Source: Natrinema sp. CBA1119
GTDB lineage: Archaea > Halobacteriota > Halobacteria > Halobacteriales > Natrialbaceae
DNA: 64,000 nucleotides
Direction: 5' to 3'
Assembly (NCBI RefSeq): GCF_002572525.1
Contig: NZ_PDBS01000002.1
Span: 186,001-250,000 of the forward strand
Shown: in pieces, positions 18,508-28,167 of the stretch
How positions within the stretch are numbered: the first letter of the stretch is position 1
How the letters are laid out: each line of letters opens with the position of its first letter
Notes under the pieces: generated by a model
Told to the model about the DNA's origin: nothing
Seen by the model: only the letters and a program-made list of their open reading frames with translations
Database searches by the model: none
Program-made: the position numbers and the translations under genes

Positions 18508-19380
18508 CTACGCCAGCGGTCCTACGAGGCCGTCTACATCGTGGGATTCCAGGTTCTCGACCACGTCGATTATATCCTGCCGGCGCTCGTCGTCGAACCG
18601 AGTACCAGCGGTATCGTGGAATTTCCTCCTGATTCGATCCCAATCCATCGAGTTGGTGGGATGGCCCTCGAAGGCGTCCTTCTTGACGACGTGGGTGGTG
18701 CCGTCCTCGAGTTCGATCGTCACGCGAGCGGGCATCTCGCCGGCCTCGAACCGCTCGGTGAACGAGTCGTCTTCCTCGTCCTCGACGGTGACGTGCCGGA
18801 GGAGGTGCTGGACGTCGTCCCGGTTGATGCGCTCGCGATCATATTGGGAGTTGCCCATCTCCCGATCGAGTAGCGCGGCTGCCAACATGTACGGTAGCGA
18901 ATGGTCGGCCTGGGCCTTCGTCTCGACAGTGTGGTGATCGCCTTCGCCGCCGCCGATGATGAGCTTCGCACCGGCGAAGGTTTCCAGGTCGATGAGCTCG
19001 CCGTCACTATCATCGAGGTCTTCTCACTTGACTAGTTCGATGACACCCTCAACGGCAGACTGGGCGTACGTCTCCGCGACGTACCGCTTGGTCATGACGT
19101 CGTGGACTCGCGTGCAGCCGGGGTCAAGGTCGACTTCGAACTCGCCGCTAATCACCTGCTTCCAGCCCTTCTGCCTCTCGAAGAGGTTCTTGGGACCCTC
19201 CATCCCATCACTGGCCAGCAAGACAGCGTAGAGGGCATTGCGAGCGGCGTTCGCCGCCGCAATGCCCTTCCACTCGTTGATGCCGCCGGTGCGAGTCACC
19301 CGGAGAGAATTATGGGCGGTCCCGGCGATGCCGATGGCGTCCCGGGTCGTCTCGACGTCGATCTCGAGAGTGGATCGATT
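18508..19380 (-). pseudogene. MmgE/PrpD-family protein, truncated and with an in-frame stop
   Basis: Remnant of the MmgE/PrpD family (2-methylcitrate or cis-aconitate-type dehydratases/decarboxylases). The readable part begins near 19380 with RDAIGIAGTAHNSLRVTR and continues with GGINEWKGIAAANAARNA. It reaches a TGA at 19026-19024 and resumes in the same frame with ETFAGAKLIIGGGEGD through the C-terminal domain to 18508. The N-terminal half is missing: at about 19380 the sequence switches to an opposite-strand metallo-beta-lactamase remnant. It was probably in an operon with the ComA-like gene. Confidence 0.8.
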
Positions 19381-19383
19381 TTC

Positions 19384-20168
19384 TTTATTGAAACTGCGAC
19401 AGTGATTATCCGCTATCCGAATTCACAATTCTCACTGATCCGAACTTCCTGCATAGCGGTGACCATGTCCATCTTGGGTATGGGATAACTTCTGAACGCA
19501 AGACCGATCCAGCCATCGAAATTGAGGAGGTGCCGTCAGATATCGATTTCGTACTGCTTTCTCACTATCATGGTGATCATTTCGATCGTATTGTCGAGGA
19601 AAACCTCGACCAAACCCTGCTGATTGTGATGACAGAACACGCAGCTGACGAACTGGCAGATAAAGGATTCCACGAAACATATCCCATGGATACATGGGAG
19701 GAGATAATCATCCGGAAAGGGGCTATAGAGCTCAATATCCCGTCATTGCCTGGCAGACATGGCCCCCCGGTTGTTGAAAAGGGCTTACCGCCCGTTATGG
19801 GTAGTATGTTAGAGTTCGAATCGACGCAGGAAAACACCCTTCTCCAGTTGTATATTACAGGGGATACGGTGATGTACGATGAATTGGAGAAGATTCCTGA
19901 AGAGTACCCAGATATCGATCTAGCACTCCTCTATTTAGGTGGGACAAAGATACTCGGTGTACTCCTAACGATGGGCGCTGAACAGGGTGTCGAAGCCGTG
20001 GAATTGTTTGATGCGGATACTTCGATTCCGATTCATTACAACGACTACGAAGTATTCCGCTCACCACCCTCGGATTTCAAGGAAGCAATCACAGAAGCTG
20101 GGCTCGAGGACCAAGTCGCATACCTCGATCATGGGGATACCTATGAGTTTACACTACCGAAGAATTGA
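19384..20168 (+). pseudogene. Metallo-beta-lactamase-fold hydrolase, 5' truncated and frameshifted
   Basis: An UlaG-like MBL-fold protein. The main frame (open from GTG 19530) has the metal motif SHYHGDHFD, then ITGDT and a final PIHYND. In-frame sequence continues 5' of that start as EFTILTDPNFLHSGDHVHLG, and before that the neighbouring frame gives FFIETATVIIRY. The natural N-terminus is therefore upstream and broken by one shift near 19410. Translation from 19530 would lack the first strands of the fold. It abuts the broken MmgE/PrpD gene at about 19380. A truncated but expressed protein cannot be excluded. Confidence 0.7.
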
Positions 20169-20412
20169 CGAACGTAATCGCCCGGAAGAGAACACTCGTG
20201 ACTTCCACCTCACTCTACTCGATCACGACTGCACCGCTCGCTCCTTGAAGGCGCGGCTTCTTGTACAATCCCATGGTCTACAGGCCTGCTGTAGAACAAT
20301 CCAAGAAACTCGAGAGGTGCTGTATCCCCCCTGCTTGCGCCTCCGGCGTTCGCTGAGCAAAGGGTATTAGCGCCTCGATTTAGGTAAAATAGCAACTGGG
20401 AGAGCGAAACCT
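20169..20412. other. Intergenic between MBL remnant and ATPase fragment
   Basis: No credible reading frame in 244 bases; it links two fragments of unrelated genes and is probably recombination debris. Confidence 0.3.
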
Positions 20413-20757
20413 TCAGTCGTCCTCTGGTAGCAACGGTCGGGTCGAATTCGTCACGACCAGCAAACTACTTGCACTCATCGCAAGTGCGGCGAAAAGCGGA
20501 TTTAGAAGGCCTAGCATAGCCAGCGGAATTGCAATAGCGTTGTAGCAAAACGCCCGCCCAATATCCCCTTTCACGCATCGGTTTGTCACCTGGACGAGAT
20601 CGAAAATAGTTTCGATAGATGAGAGATCGTCATCGACGAGAGCGACGTCCGCGCCATTAGCAGCCATCGCGGTACCGCCACCGATCGCGATACCGAGATT
20701 AGCTCGGCTAACGTCGGCGCGTCATTAGTACCGTCACCGATCATTACTGTTCGTCCC
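20413..20757 (-). pseudogene. C-terminal fragment of a Cu+ P-type ATPase
   Basis: Reads MIGDGTNDAP, then after a small deletion/frameshift near 20695-20705 continues as ANGADVALVDDDLSSIETIF to the terminal NPLFAALAM and LLPEDD. It is closely related to the last ~110 residues of the ATPase at 6500 rather than to the CPW paralogue. All upstream domains are missing. The internal shift and truncation make it non-functional, and it shows that a third copy of this pump once existed here. Confidence 0.85.
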
Positions 20758-20776
20758 AGTATTAAATCGGACTATA

Positions 20777-21055
20777 CTATTTGTTATTTATATTCCAATA
20801 TGACTTGTGTTTGAAGACTAGTCCGTATACCAACGGTGAACTCATCACGGAAAACAGGGCCACCATCCAGAAATACGACCAGTAACACGTAATAGAGTCG
20901 AAGACGGACGATAGAATAGCCGACATACAAAAGATGGCTATGGTAGCGTGCAAAACAAGGTTGATCGCAGATTTATCTGTGGACATCGAATTATAGAATA
21001 AAAGGTAAGCCGTGATAAGTATTCCTGTCCAGAATAGCAACCTGAGCGCACTCAT
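20777..21055 (-). CDS. Small membrane protein, unrecognised
   Basis: A 92-residue protein with three hydrophobic stretches (about residues 4-22, 32-52 and 60-80) and a short polar C-terminus. Composition is AT-rich relative to the GC-rich neighbours, suggesting recent acquisition. It lies between the ATPase fragment and deoxyhypusine synthase. No family recognised. Confidence 0.5.
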   Translation of the reverse strand: MSALRLLFWTGILITAYLLFYNSMSTDKSAINLVLHATIAIFCMSAILSSVFDSITCYWSYFWMVALFSVMSSPLVYGLVFKHKSYWNINNK

Positions 21056-21378
21056 GACGGATATATCACTATCGGTGTAGCGAGCCGAATCCTAGTTCAA
21101 CATAGTATATTACGTCTCATATAGTTGCCGGTTACGAGGCTGGCTCCCACGTGAACTTTCTCTATCTACATATCGATCCCGCCGAGATAACACGGGACTT
21201 ACAGTGACAATCCATATGGGGATAGTGAAAACCGGATGAGTCGCTGAAGTGTCTCTCCCCGAGACCTGCTCGGGGAAATATTCGTAGCACCGTTCCGATA
21301 TGATGGGTAGAGACCCTGAATCGAACGGAGATAGTGATCGAAGTGAGGAAATCGCATCGGACGCTGACTGTGCGGCTA

Positions 21379-22353
21379 TCAATCCGTGAACGCACTCGCA
21401 ACTAACAGCGGGAACACGAGCGTTGCTTCGGCCTCGACTTGCGTGTAGTTCGTTTGCTCGTCTTTGATTTTCCCCCACGACACCGCTTCGTTTGGCGGCG
21501 CTCCCGAGAGAGACCCATCTCCTTCCATCCCCGTAGAAATATAGACGACGTAGTCTGCACCGCCGCGGAACAGATTCGTCATGATCGCGTGGTGTTTTGG
21601 CACACCGCCACCGACAGCTATCAACCCTGTCGTATCCGCGAGCAACCCGTCCTCGATGAGCGAGTCGTAGTCGTCCAGGATTTCGATCCCGACCTCCGAA
21701 TCGTATCCTTGTCGGTAATAATAGAGGAAGTTACCGACTTCGGAGTCTGTCAGTGCCGGGCAGTAGACGGGGACATCGTTGTCCGCGGCCTGTTTCAAGA
21801 CAGAATACTCGTCGTCAAGCGTCTCTCCCAGTTCTCGTGCGAATGCTGTCGGCGTGCGAACTTTTTCGTCCGCGAAAAAGTCGTCAAAGAAGCCGTAGAG
21901 GTACTCCTCGAGCCACACATACCGATCAGACGGAACGAAAATATTCCCGAGTCGGTTGATGCCGCGGTCGCGGAGCCTTGCCTCGTCGGCGTCCCACTCA
22001 CCAATCTTGAACGGCTTTGCGGTCTTAATTACGTCTTCCGCCAACGATCCAGATGTAGTGATGAGCACGTCGACATACCCTTCGCGGACCAGATACGCGA
22101 CAACTTCACGTAATCCGGAAGAGACGATATTCGAGGTGAACGTGAGATAGATAGTAGCATTCTCCTTTTGCATTTGTTTGGCGATATCGACCGCTTCGGC
22201 CAATTGCGCCGCTTGGAATCCCGTCGTTTCATAGGACGCGATAAGGTCGTGAAAGTCGAACTCCCCGCGGAAATTATATCCACGAACGTCTGCTGTGGTT
22301 AGTTCGTCGTCACTGCCTGGAACAACATGTTCGTGCGATTCGTCTTCCTCCAT
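21379..22353 (-). CDS. dys: Deoxyhypusine synthase
   Basis: A 324-residue cytoplasmic enzyme that transfers the aminobutyl group of spermidine (or agmatine in haloarchaeal models) to a lysine of translation factor aIF5A. The catalytic lysine motif NEAVSWGKI is near the C-terminus. Also present are FTSNIVSSGLREVV, TTSGSLAEDV, the NAD-site segment LIAVGGGVPKHH and DYVVYISTG. Full length for the family. Flanked by non-coding DNA on both sides, so monocistronic. Its presence on what looks like an accessory replicon may mean a second genomic copy (inference). Confidence 0.93.
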   Translation of the reverse strand: MEEDESHEHVVPGSDDELTTADVRGYNFRGEFDFHDLIASYETTGFQAAQLAEAVDIAKQMQKENATIYLTFTSNIVSSGLREVVAYLVREGYVDVLITTSGSLAEDVIKTAKPFKIGEWDADEARLRDRGINRLGNIFVPSDRYVWLEEYLYGFFDDFFADEKVRTPTAFARELGETLDDEYSVLKQAADNDVPVYCPALTDSEVGNFLYYYRQGYDSEVGIEILDDYDSLIEDGLLADTTGLIAVGGGVPKHHAIMTNLFRGGADYVVYISTGMEGDGSLSGAPPNEAVSWGKIKDEQTNYTQVEAEATLVFPLLVASAFTD

Positions 22354-22537
22354 ACGATTCCGTAGCGCGACGACTGATTTGAATGTCTCGGGATGAATCA
22401 GCCACTATTCGTTACTGACTGGAATAACGGTTAACCTGACAATGTGGGCCAAACACCTTGAAAATTATCACCGAACGACACGATCCAGAAAGAGTGAAAT
22501 GAGAGGCATCTCATATTACTCGTTCGAATATGATCAT

Positions 22538-22672
22538 CTATCCAATGGTTCCATTCGTGATCAATAGGAGAGTAATTCCAGCTACTAACACCAGTGTTAA
22601 CCATCCAAAGAATATTATAGCGGCTTGCCGGCCTGTGACCTGGTCACCGTTAAGGATTTCGTCAAGCTCCAT
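22538..22672 (-). CDS. 44-residue single-helix membrane protein
   Basis: Starts ATG at 22672 (MELDEILNGDQVTG) followed by one strong membrane helix (IIFFGWLTLVLVAGITLLLI). The upstream bases include an ATATAT run close to the start, compatible with a leaderless haloarchaeal transcript. The acidic N-terminus and clean helix make a real small protein likely; no known family. Confidence 0.45.
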   Translation of the reverse strand: MELDEILNGDQVTGRQAAIIFFGWLTLVLVAGITLLLITNGTIG

Positions 22673-22732
22673 ATATAGTAGTACTCATCAGGTCGAGATA
22701 AATCGTTTGATCTGGTCTGTTCTCTAGCTCTA

Positions 22733-22912
22733 TCACGATTCGTTTGACTTGATTTTCCGGAGTTTCTCGAGGAGTTCGCCGGTCGAACTGCCCTCGTCGA
22801 ACGTTATTTTTCCTCGATACTCGTTCGGCTGGTTGTCCGACTCCGATTCGATCTCAGAGATCGTTCGTTCGTGACGCTCGTACTCTCGCTGGTCATAGTC
22901 ACCCATTCCCAT
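22733..22912 (-). CDS. Small acidic protein, DUF5786-like
   Basis: A 59-residue protein starting MGMGDYDQREYERHE and ending in ELLEKLRKIKSNES. The pattern matches the small haloarchaeal DUF5786 family: a GxYDexE start, an acidic middle, and a terminal helix with LLxxLxxIK. Function unknown. A second ATG two codons in is equally possible. Transcribed toward the small membrane protein at 22538. Confidence 0.6.
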   Translation of the reverse strand: MGMGDYDQREYERHERTISEIESESDNQPNEYRGKITFDEGSSTGELLEKLRKIKSNES

Positions 22913-23376
22913 GTGAATCCGAACGTTCGCGAGGAGTCGTAATCAAGGTATCGGTCACCTCCGGGATAGCGGTATAGACGCCGTAGCGAGCTTCTACTAG
23001 CATTATACTTAGTAGTACAATATAATAGGACTCAGCCATTTCGCGTTCGATTCCACTTCTGATAATTACAAACGTACGTCTGTAATATATCTGCCCATAT
23101 ATTTTATTCCAGAAATTCCGATCGGTGTTATATGAGTGATAGACTCAGCCGTCATTTGAGGAGCCAACCCAAAAATCTCCTAGTACATATTAGTCCACAT
23201 ATACTGGACAATACTGACGCACTCTAGAGTAAAGACCTATCTTCAATCAAGTGAGGCGCCCCACTCAAGCCACACAACTAACTAGTAAGCAAAACGTTGG
23301 ATAGGATAGACTCCGAATGAGAGCCCGTCTCCACAATCTCGTCTTTCACCAGTGATAGCGGGAACGGTATAGGCCT
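22913..23376. other. Intergenic left of the ISH3 element
   Basis: A 34-codon minus-strand frame (MLVEARYGVYTAIPEVTDTL, ending at about 22901) overlaps the DUF5786-like start but lacks recognisable features. The remaining ~370 bases are AT-rich and hold nothing I can support. Confidence 0.3.
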
Positions 23377-23381
23377 ATAGT

Positions 23382-24769
23382 CAGTACCTCACAAAGCATC
23401 GCCAGTTCACCTGACCTGAGTCACCTGTTCTGTTGTGATGAGTCGCCGATAGCGGTTGAACAACGCTGTTCGAAGGCGGAGCTGTCGCGTCGGCGGCTGA
23501 CCGCCGCCGACAGCGACAGCGTAGCCACTCACAAGGCGGCGTTCCTGGTCGGTGACTACCGGTGGAACCGGTCGTCTGGTGGCCGGTTCGCGGGGACGGC
23601 CCGACGCACCGCGAGGGCCGTCCACGCAGCCCGTCGAACCATATTGATAAACTCCTTGTACGGCCACCACCAGAGGCGGCGCCCGCCTCGGCGGGGCGTC
23701 GCCACGTATTCGTGGTGGAGATACCGCCAGACGTTCTGCAACAGCAGACTTACTACGACGTACAGCAGTCTCACCGTCGCGTCTCGCGTTGTTGTCGTCG
23801 CTATCGTTTGCTCGGACAAGCGATAGCTCGACTCGATACCGAAGCGTTTCGAGTAATGGTATCGAGCGTCGCGTGGCGTGTCAATGAACGGTGCGTCAGC
23901 GGCGTAGCCGTGACGCGCCACGCCGTTCTCGTCGTACCGTCCGTTCAGGTACGTACAGTCGATGTAGACCGGAAACTCGACGGTCCAGCTGTGACCGTCG
24001 AGTTTCCCTGTCAGGTCGTGGTTGATGACGCGACTCCATCCTTCCGAGAGTTCCTGCTGAATCGTCTCACCCCACCGGATAATCGGGACAACGTAGGCGT
24101 AGTTGTGCGTCTGGAGTAACGTGAGACACTTGCTGTCGTAGAATCCGCGATCGAGGTAGACGGCCTTGACTTCGGTGTCAAGGCCGTCGAGGACGCCGAG
24201 GAACTCAGCGAGGACGCTGCTGGCGGTGTCGCCGTCTTCGAGACGGCGCACCGCCAGCGTGTAGCGTTTGTTCTTCACACGCGCGTAGAGTGTGGCGTAG
24301 GCGTGGAAGGCGGTGGTTCCGCGCTTGGCCTCGGAGTGGTAGAGGCCGTCTGTGTCGGCTTCGTCACCGTAGTAGGGTCGCAGGTGGAGGTCTGCGCAGA
24401 CCTCCACCTGCTCGGGGAGCAATTCGACGACATCCTGCCGAAGGAGTGTGTTAGCCACTCGTTCGAGCCGTTCCGGCTCGAACTTCGTCCGCAGATGATA
24501 GAGAATCGTGTTCGCTGCGGGTGAGTTCTCGCTAGAGCCACATAACGTAGAGACCGAGGTCCCGTCGGCGCACGCGCCGACGAGGACCTCGTAGATGACC
24601 TCAGCATCTATTTCAGCGTTTTTCGAAAGGCCGAGCGAAACTTCCTCGTCAAGCCGGTTGACGAGAAAGTTAAGGAGTTCGTCTTCGTGGATTTCATTGT
24701 CTGCTTGTTGGGTCTTGAACACACCTTCAGCAAGCAGACGTTCTAACTAACCGGCTTTGTGAGGTACTG
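23382..24769 (-). mobile_element. ISH3-family insertion sequence, copy A
   Basis: Bounded by inverted repeats CAGTACCTCACAAAGC (23382-23397) and its complement ending at 24769. Flanked by a perfect 5-base target duplication ATAGT (23377-23381 and 24770-24774). 1388 bp with one transposase gene; a GC-rich palindrome (GCGTCGGCGG...CCGCCGAC) lies after the gene. The insertion sits ~230 bases upstream of trkA and may affect its expression. Confidence 0.93.
23556..24722 (-). CDS. ISH3-family transposase, copy A
   Basis: A 388-residue DDE transposase, intact. It has KRGTTAFHAYATLYAR, the catalytic segment VKAVYLDRGFYD, and the C-terminal glutamate region KRFGIESSYRLSEQ. Closely related to copy B at 32485. 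The N-terminus FKTQQADNEIHEDELLNF aligns with KATQADNELKEEHLLNF of copy B, supporting the start. Confidence 0.95.
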   Translation of the reverse strand: MFKTQQADNEIHEDELLNFLVNRLDEEVSLGLSKNAEIDAEVIYEVLVGACADGTSVSTLCGSSENSPAANTILYHLRTKFEPERLERVANTLLRQDVVELLPEQVEVCADLHLRPYYGDEADTDGLYHSEAKRGTTAFHAYATLYARVKNKRYTLAVRRLEDGDTASSVLAEFLGVLDGLDTEVKAVYLDRGFYDSKCLTLLQTHNYAYVVPIIRWGETIQQELSEGWSRVINHDLTGKLDGHSWTVEFPVYIDCTYLNGRYDENGVARHGYAADAPFIDTPRDARYHYSKRFGIESSYRLSEQTIATTTTRDATVRLLYVVVSLLLQNVWRYLHHEYVATPRRGGRRLWWWPYKEFINMVRRAAWTALAVRRAVPANRPPDDRFHR

Positions 24770-24995
24770 ATAGTGGTCGATTCAGTCGCTGTACACTGTT
24801 ACTTGAGGTCGGCTGAGGACTGGATCGTCCAGGAACGGAACTCATAATGGTCAACGGGTTCTATCTATGAACACATCCGAGACAAGGCGACTACAGCGAC
24901 GGCCGATTGGTCTCTTGGATGGTCCACAGAAATCAATGATGGTTACTGGTGCTACTTTCAGGCCAACCCTCGATTATCCGTTGAGTGAGAGTTCG

Positions 24996-26330
24996 ATGTG
25001 TATAACGGTCATCGGTGCTGGTGAGGTCGGACGAACGATCGCTGCAACGCTCGCAGACCTTCACGAGGTAGTTGTTGTTGATTGTGATGAGCAGACCGTC
25101 GAGGAACTCACGTACGCGTATGATGTACTCGCTGTCCACGGAGACGGCCGAGATATTGAAACACTACGAGAGGCCGAAATCGATCGAGCGGATCTCGTAA
25201 TCGCGTGTACCGACGATGACGACGTCAATACCGTTATCTGTGTGACCGTAACGATGATCTCTGATGCGTTCACGGTTGCACGAGTGAGGCACCGAACGCT
25301 CTTCGAAACATGGAACGACCATCCGGATGCGTTCGGTGTCGATTTCATGATCTGCACGAACTTGTTGACGTCCGAAGCAGTATTTCGGATTTCTGGACTC
25401 CCTGCTGCACTGGAGGTTGATACGTTCGCGAACGGTCTCGTCCGGATGGCTGCGTTCGAAATCGCCGCGCAGAGTCCGTTCGTCGATCGAACCGTGCGTG
25501 AGATCGATCTTGATGAGTCGGTAACGATCGCGGCGATCTTCCGCGACGACGAGTTGGTACTTCCGACCGGAGATACCGTGATACGTTCCACCGATCGGAT
25601 CGTAGTCATTGGAAGCGCTAGCGGCGTTACGAACGTCGCGAATCGTATTTCGCTATCATCGCGAAGTCCGACCGACGAGGTCGTTATCGCCGGAGCGAGC
25701 GTGATTGGCTTTCGAATAGCCCGACTGTTCGAAGAGCACGGTTATCATCCTCGAGTAATCGAACCGGATCCCGATCTCGCCCGAACTGCGGCCGAAGCAC
25801 TCCCACGTACGACAGTACTCGAGGGAGACCCCGCGGACATCGGATTTCTGGAACGCGAACACATCGAAGACGCCGATATCGTCATCGCTGCTTTGCCGGA
25901 CGACGAACGGAACTTACTCGTATCGTTAGTAACTCGTCAGTTCGAGGTCGGCGAAACTATCGCTATCGTCGAGGACATCGAGTACGCCGAATTATTTGAG
26001 ACCGCCGGCGTCGATGTGACCGTGAATCCGCGCGAAGAAACCGCCGAAGAGATCATTCGATTCACCCGACTGATTCCGACCGAAAAGATCGTACTGCTCA
26101 ACCACGATCGCGCGGAAGTGATCGAGATCGTAGTTACTGAAGAAAGTATTCTCGCAGATCGTGAAATCAAGGATTCTACGGCGAGCCTTCCGGACGAAGT
26201 CGTTATCGGTGCGATCTCTCGCTCCGGTGAACTCGTGACGCCTCGCGGAACGACCGTAATCAGACCGGGAGATCACGTCATTTTGTTCGTTGATACAGAT
26301 GTACTCGAGGAAGTCATCGAGGTTATCTAG
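24996..26330 (+). CDS. trkA: TrkA-type potassium uptake regulator (two RCK domains)
   Basis: A peripheral cytoplasmic subunit that binds NAD(H) and gates a Trk/Ktr K+ channel. The first Rossmann domain starts at once (MCITVIGAGEVGRTIAATL), followed by a TrkA-C domain (about 135-215). A second Rossmann-type half (EVVIAGASVIGFRIARLF) and a second TrkA-C domain end at VLEEVIEVI. 444 residues, typical for TrkA. The frame is open further 5' to 24867, but ATG 24996 is chosen because it gives the family N-terminus. No TrkH is nearby. An ISH3 element ends ~230 bases upstream. Confidence 0.92.
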   Translation: MCITVIGAGEVGRTIAATLADLHEVVVVDCDEQTVEELTYAYDVLAVHGDGRDIETLREAEIDRADLVIACTDDDDVNTVICVTVTMISDAFTVARVRHRTLFETWNDHPDAFGVDFMICTNLLTSEAVFRISGLPAALEVDTFANGLVRMAAFEIAAQSPFVDRTVREIDLDESVTIAAIFRDDELVLPTGDTVIRSTDRIVVIGSASGVTNVANRISLSSRSPTDEVVIAGASVIGFRIARLFEEHGYHPRVIEPDPDLARTAAEALPRTTVLEGDPADIGFLEREHIEDADIVIAALPDDERNLLVSLVTRQFEVGETIAIVEDIEYAELFETAGVDVTVNPREETAEEIIRFTRLIPTEKIVLLNHDRAEVIEIVVTEESILADREIKDSTASLPDEVVIGAISRSGELVTPRGTTVIRPGDHVILFVDTDVLEEVIEVI

Positions 26331-26376
26331 CGCGGAATCAACACGACTTATAGGCTGCAACCGCCAGTACGTACGT

Positions 26377-26658
26377 ATGGCAGACCTCAATCCGACCGCG
26401 AAACGAATACACCAGATCAGTCCCGACCCCGTCGAGCTGACGCTCGACGACGGAACGACGGACATATTTCATATTTCCGGGGCCGAATTCTTTCAGCAGG
26501 AATTTCAGGCGGAGGGTGTTTGCGAAGACGATGACGCGGACTATCGATTCATCACGAGCACGAATAACGAATCGGTTCTGGTCGGACGAAAGGGCGTAGA
26601 CGAATCGGCGTGGACGATGATCGGGACGATAGTTGAAGTCAACAGAGACGGATCGTAA
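26377..26658 (+). CDS. Conserved haloarchaeal small protein, function unknown
   Basis: A 93-residue soluble acidic protein starting MADLNPTAKRIHQISPDPVE at ATG 26377. The same frame is open upstream into trkA, so the start is chosen on the protein-like N-terminus. Predominantly beta pattern (VELTLDDGTTDIFHISGAEF, YRFITSTNNESVLVGRK). It resembles small haloarchaeal proteins of unknown role; 46 bases after trkA, so possibly co-transcribed. Confidence 0.6.
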   Translation: MADLNPTAKRIHQISPDPVELTLDDGTTDIFHISGAEFFQQEFQAEGVCEDDDADYRFITSTNNESVLVGRKGVDESAWTMIGTIVEVNRDGS

Positions 26659-26993
26659 TTACCTGTTCGCTAGGAATCATACTGTGCTCCCGTTCGCTAC
26701 GTATCGCTTATTGCAATGTGAGGTAAAATTCTCATTCTAGTCGGTTCTTCGCCGACCTAACTGCCGTCAGCACGGTTGACGACGGTCGGCGATTCTCCTG
26801 GAATACAATGTATTCGTTCGGTGGCGTATAGTAGTCCGGATTTGTCGAACAGTGTCGACGACGGTTGCACGGTTTCGAGATTACACCTGTATGGGTGTAA
26901 TTGGAATCCATCATCTCGTTCCGAAAACGGGAGAACGTATAATGATACAGTATACGCGGATTGTTCGCTGAAATTCGTGAGAGATCCGATTAC
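26659..26993. other. Intergenic between convergent genes
   Basis: Region between the 3' ends of the small protein gene and the IclR gene. No ORF with recognisable features and no clear hairpin. Confidence 0.35.
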
Positions 26994-27794
26994 TTAGCGA
27001 TAATCGTCCAAGTACGAATCGCTGATTTCGGTCTCGAGGTCGTCGACGTATTCCATCAGGATCTCCGGCAACTCGGTGGTGTACCGTTCGTCCATGAATC
27101 GATACTTCGGGCCGATGATGGCGATTGCACCGAGAACGCTCCCATCAGGACCTGTCACACGTCGCCCGACTTCTCTGAGACCGTCGACGTACTCTTCGTC
27201 GGCGAATGCAACGCCTCGATCGCGAATCTGCTCGAGTTCTCGGAAGAAATCATCCCGGTCCGTGATTGTATGTGCTGTCTGTCTGGGGAGACCCCAGTCG
27301 TCCAATACCGCTTCGACGCGCTCGCCGGGTAATTCGGCGAGAATCGCTTTGCCGGTTGCAACGCTGTGGAGATAATAGTAGATCCCGGCGGAGCTAGGCG
27401 TGGTAGAGATGTGTCGCTCCTTGGACGGAAAGTGGCTGTCCGGATGGAAGGATTCGTGGACGAGAATGCCGCGGTTATCGTTCTCGACGACGAATTCAAC
27501 CTCTTCGTCGATCCGATCGGAAAGCTCTGTTACGGTCTGCTTCGCCAGCGTATACGCCGTCTTGCGTGACCGCGCGTACTCACCGTGATTGAGGAACCGT
27601 AAGCCGATGTGATAGACCGCTCCCTCTTTCGTGAGATACCCTTCTTCGAGAAGGGTCTGGAGGTGGAGGTGAATCGTACTTCTCGCGATCTCTAATTCAC
27701 CGGTCAATTCATTGAGTGTTGCACCCCCTAGTTTCTGGATTGTATTGATTATGACCAGTGATCGTTCTGTTGTTTTCGCCGTCTGTTTGGCCAT
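26994..27794 (-). CDS. IclR-family transcriptional regulator
   Basis: A 266-residue DNA-binding regulator. The N-terminal winged helix-turn-helix is at about 10-75 (LNELTGELEIARSTIHLHLQTL). The C-terminal IclR effector domain shows SSAGIYYYLHSVATGKAILAEL, ELEQIRDRGVAFADEEYVDGLR and VLGAIAIIGPKYRF. Members usually control catabolic genes in response to small organic ligands. No target operon is adjacent; acs at 30385 or the multicopper oxidase are possible but unproven targets. Confidence 0.93.
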   Translation of the reverse strand: MAKQTAKTTERSLVIINTIQKLGGATLNELTGELEIARSTIHLHLQTLLEEGYLTKEGAVYHIGLRFLNHGEYARSRKTAYTLAKQTVTELSDRIDEEVEFVVENDNRGILVHESFHPDSHFPSKERHISTTPSSAGIYYYLHSVATGKAILAELPGERVEAVLDDWGLPRQTAHTITDRDDFFRELEQIRDRGVAFADEEYVDGLREVGRRVTGPDGSVLGAIAIIGPKYRFMDERYTTELPEILMEYVDDLETEISDSYLDDYR

Positions 27795-27891
27795 ACCTCT
27801 TCGTACCAGTTACATCGGTATAAAGATTCACCCTGATCGAATCATTAAGTACTATTGTCGCTCCTATCAGAAATCTGCATGCGGCGCACAG

Positions 27892-28167
27892 TTAGCGGAG
27901 GTGGTCTCGTAGGATTCGATAGCGATACGATCCGTTGTATCCTCTCGACCACTTCTCCAAGTACGGTCGACTTTCACAGAATAACCCGAACAACTCCAAA
28001 GAGAACCGATTGTCGATCTCGTCTTCGACACCCTCGTACAGTACTCGTGATTTTATGTAGGGTCCTCTCGTCGGGTGATCCAGACACTCCGTTTGTAGAT
28101 ACGCTCGCACTATGTCGTCTGTTTCCGCGATGTCGAACGTCTGTAACTGGGATGGGACTTTGGTCAT
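27892..28167 (-). CDS. Small protein, possible winged-helix fold, unrecognised
   Basis: A 91-residue protein from ATG 28167 (MTKVPSQLQTFDIAETDDIV). It has YIKSRVLYEGVEDEIDNRFS followed by LEKWSRGYNGSYRYRILRDHL. The layout (KSR helix, long helix, W-containing hairpin) resembles small haloarchaeal winged-helix proteins, but I cannot assign a family. The frame continues 5' to 28308; that extension looks non-coding. Confidence 0.45.
   Translation of the reverse strand: MTKVPSQLQTFDIAETDDIVRAYLQTECLDHPTRGPYIKSRVLYEGVEDEIDNRFSLELFGLFCESRPYLEKWSRGYNGSYRYRILRDHLR

Noticed and set aside
21110-21478. 122-codon minus-strand ORF at the 3' end of dys
   Set aside because: Overlaps the C-terminus of deoxyhypusine synthase in another frame; no conserved features.
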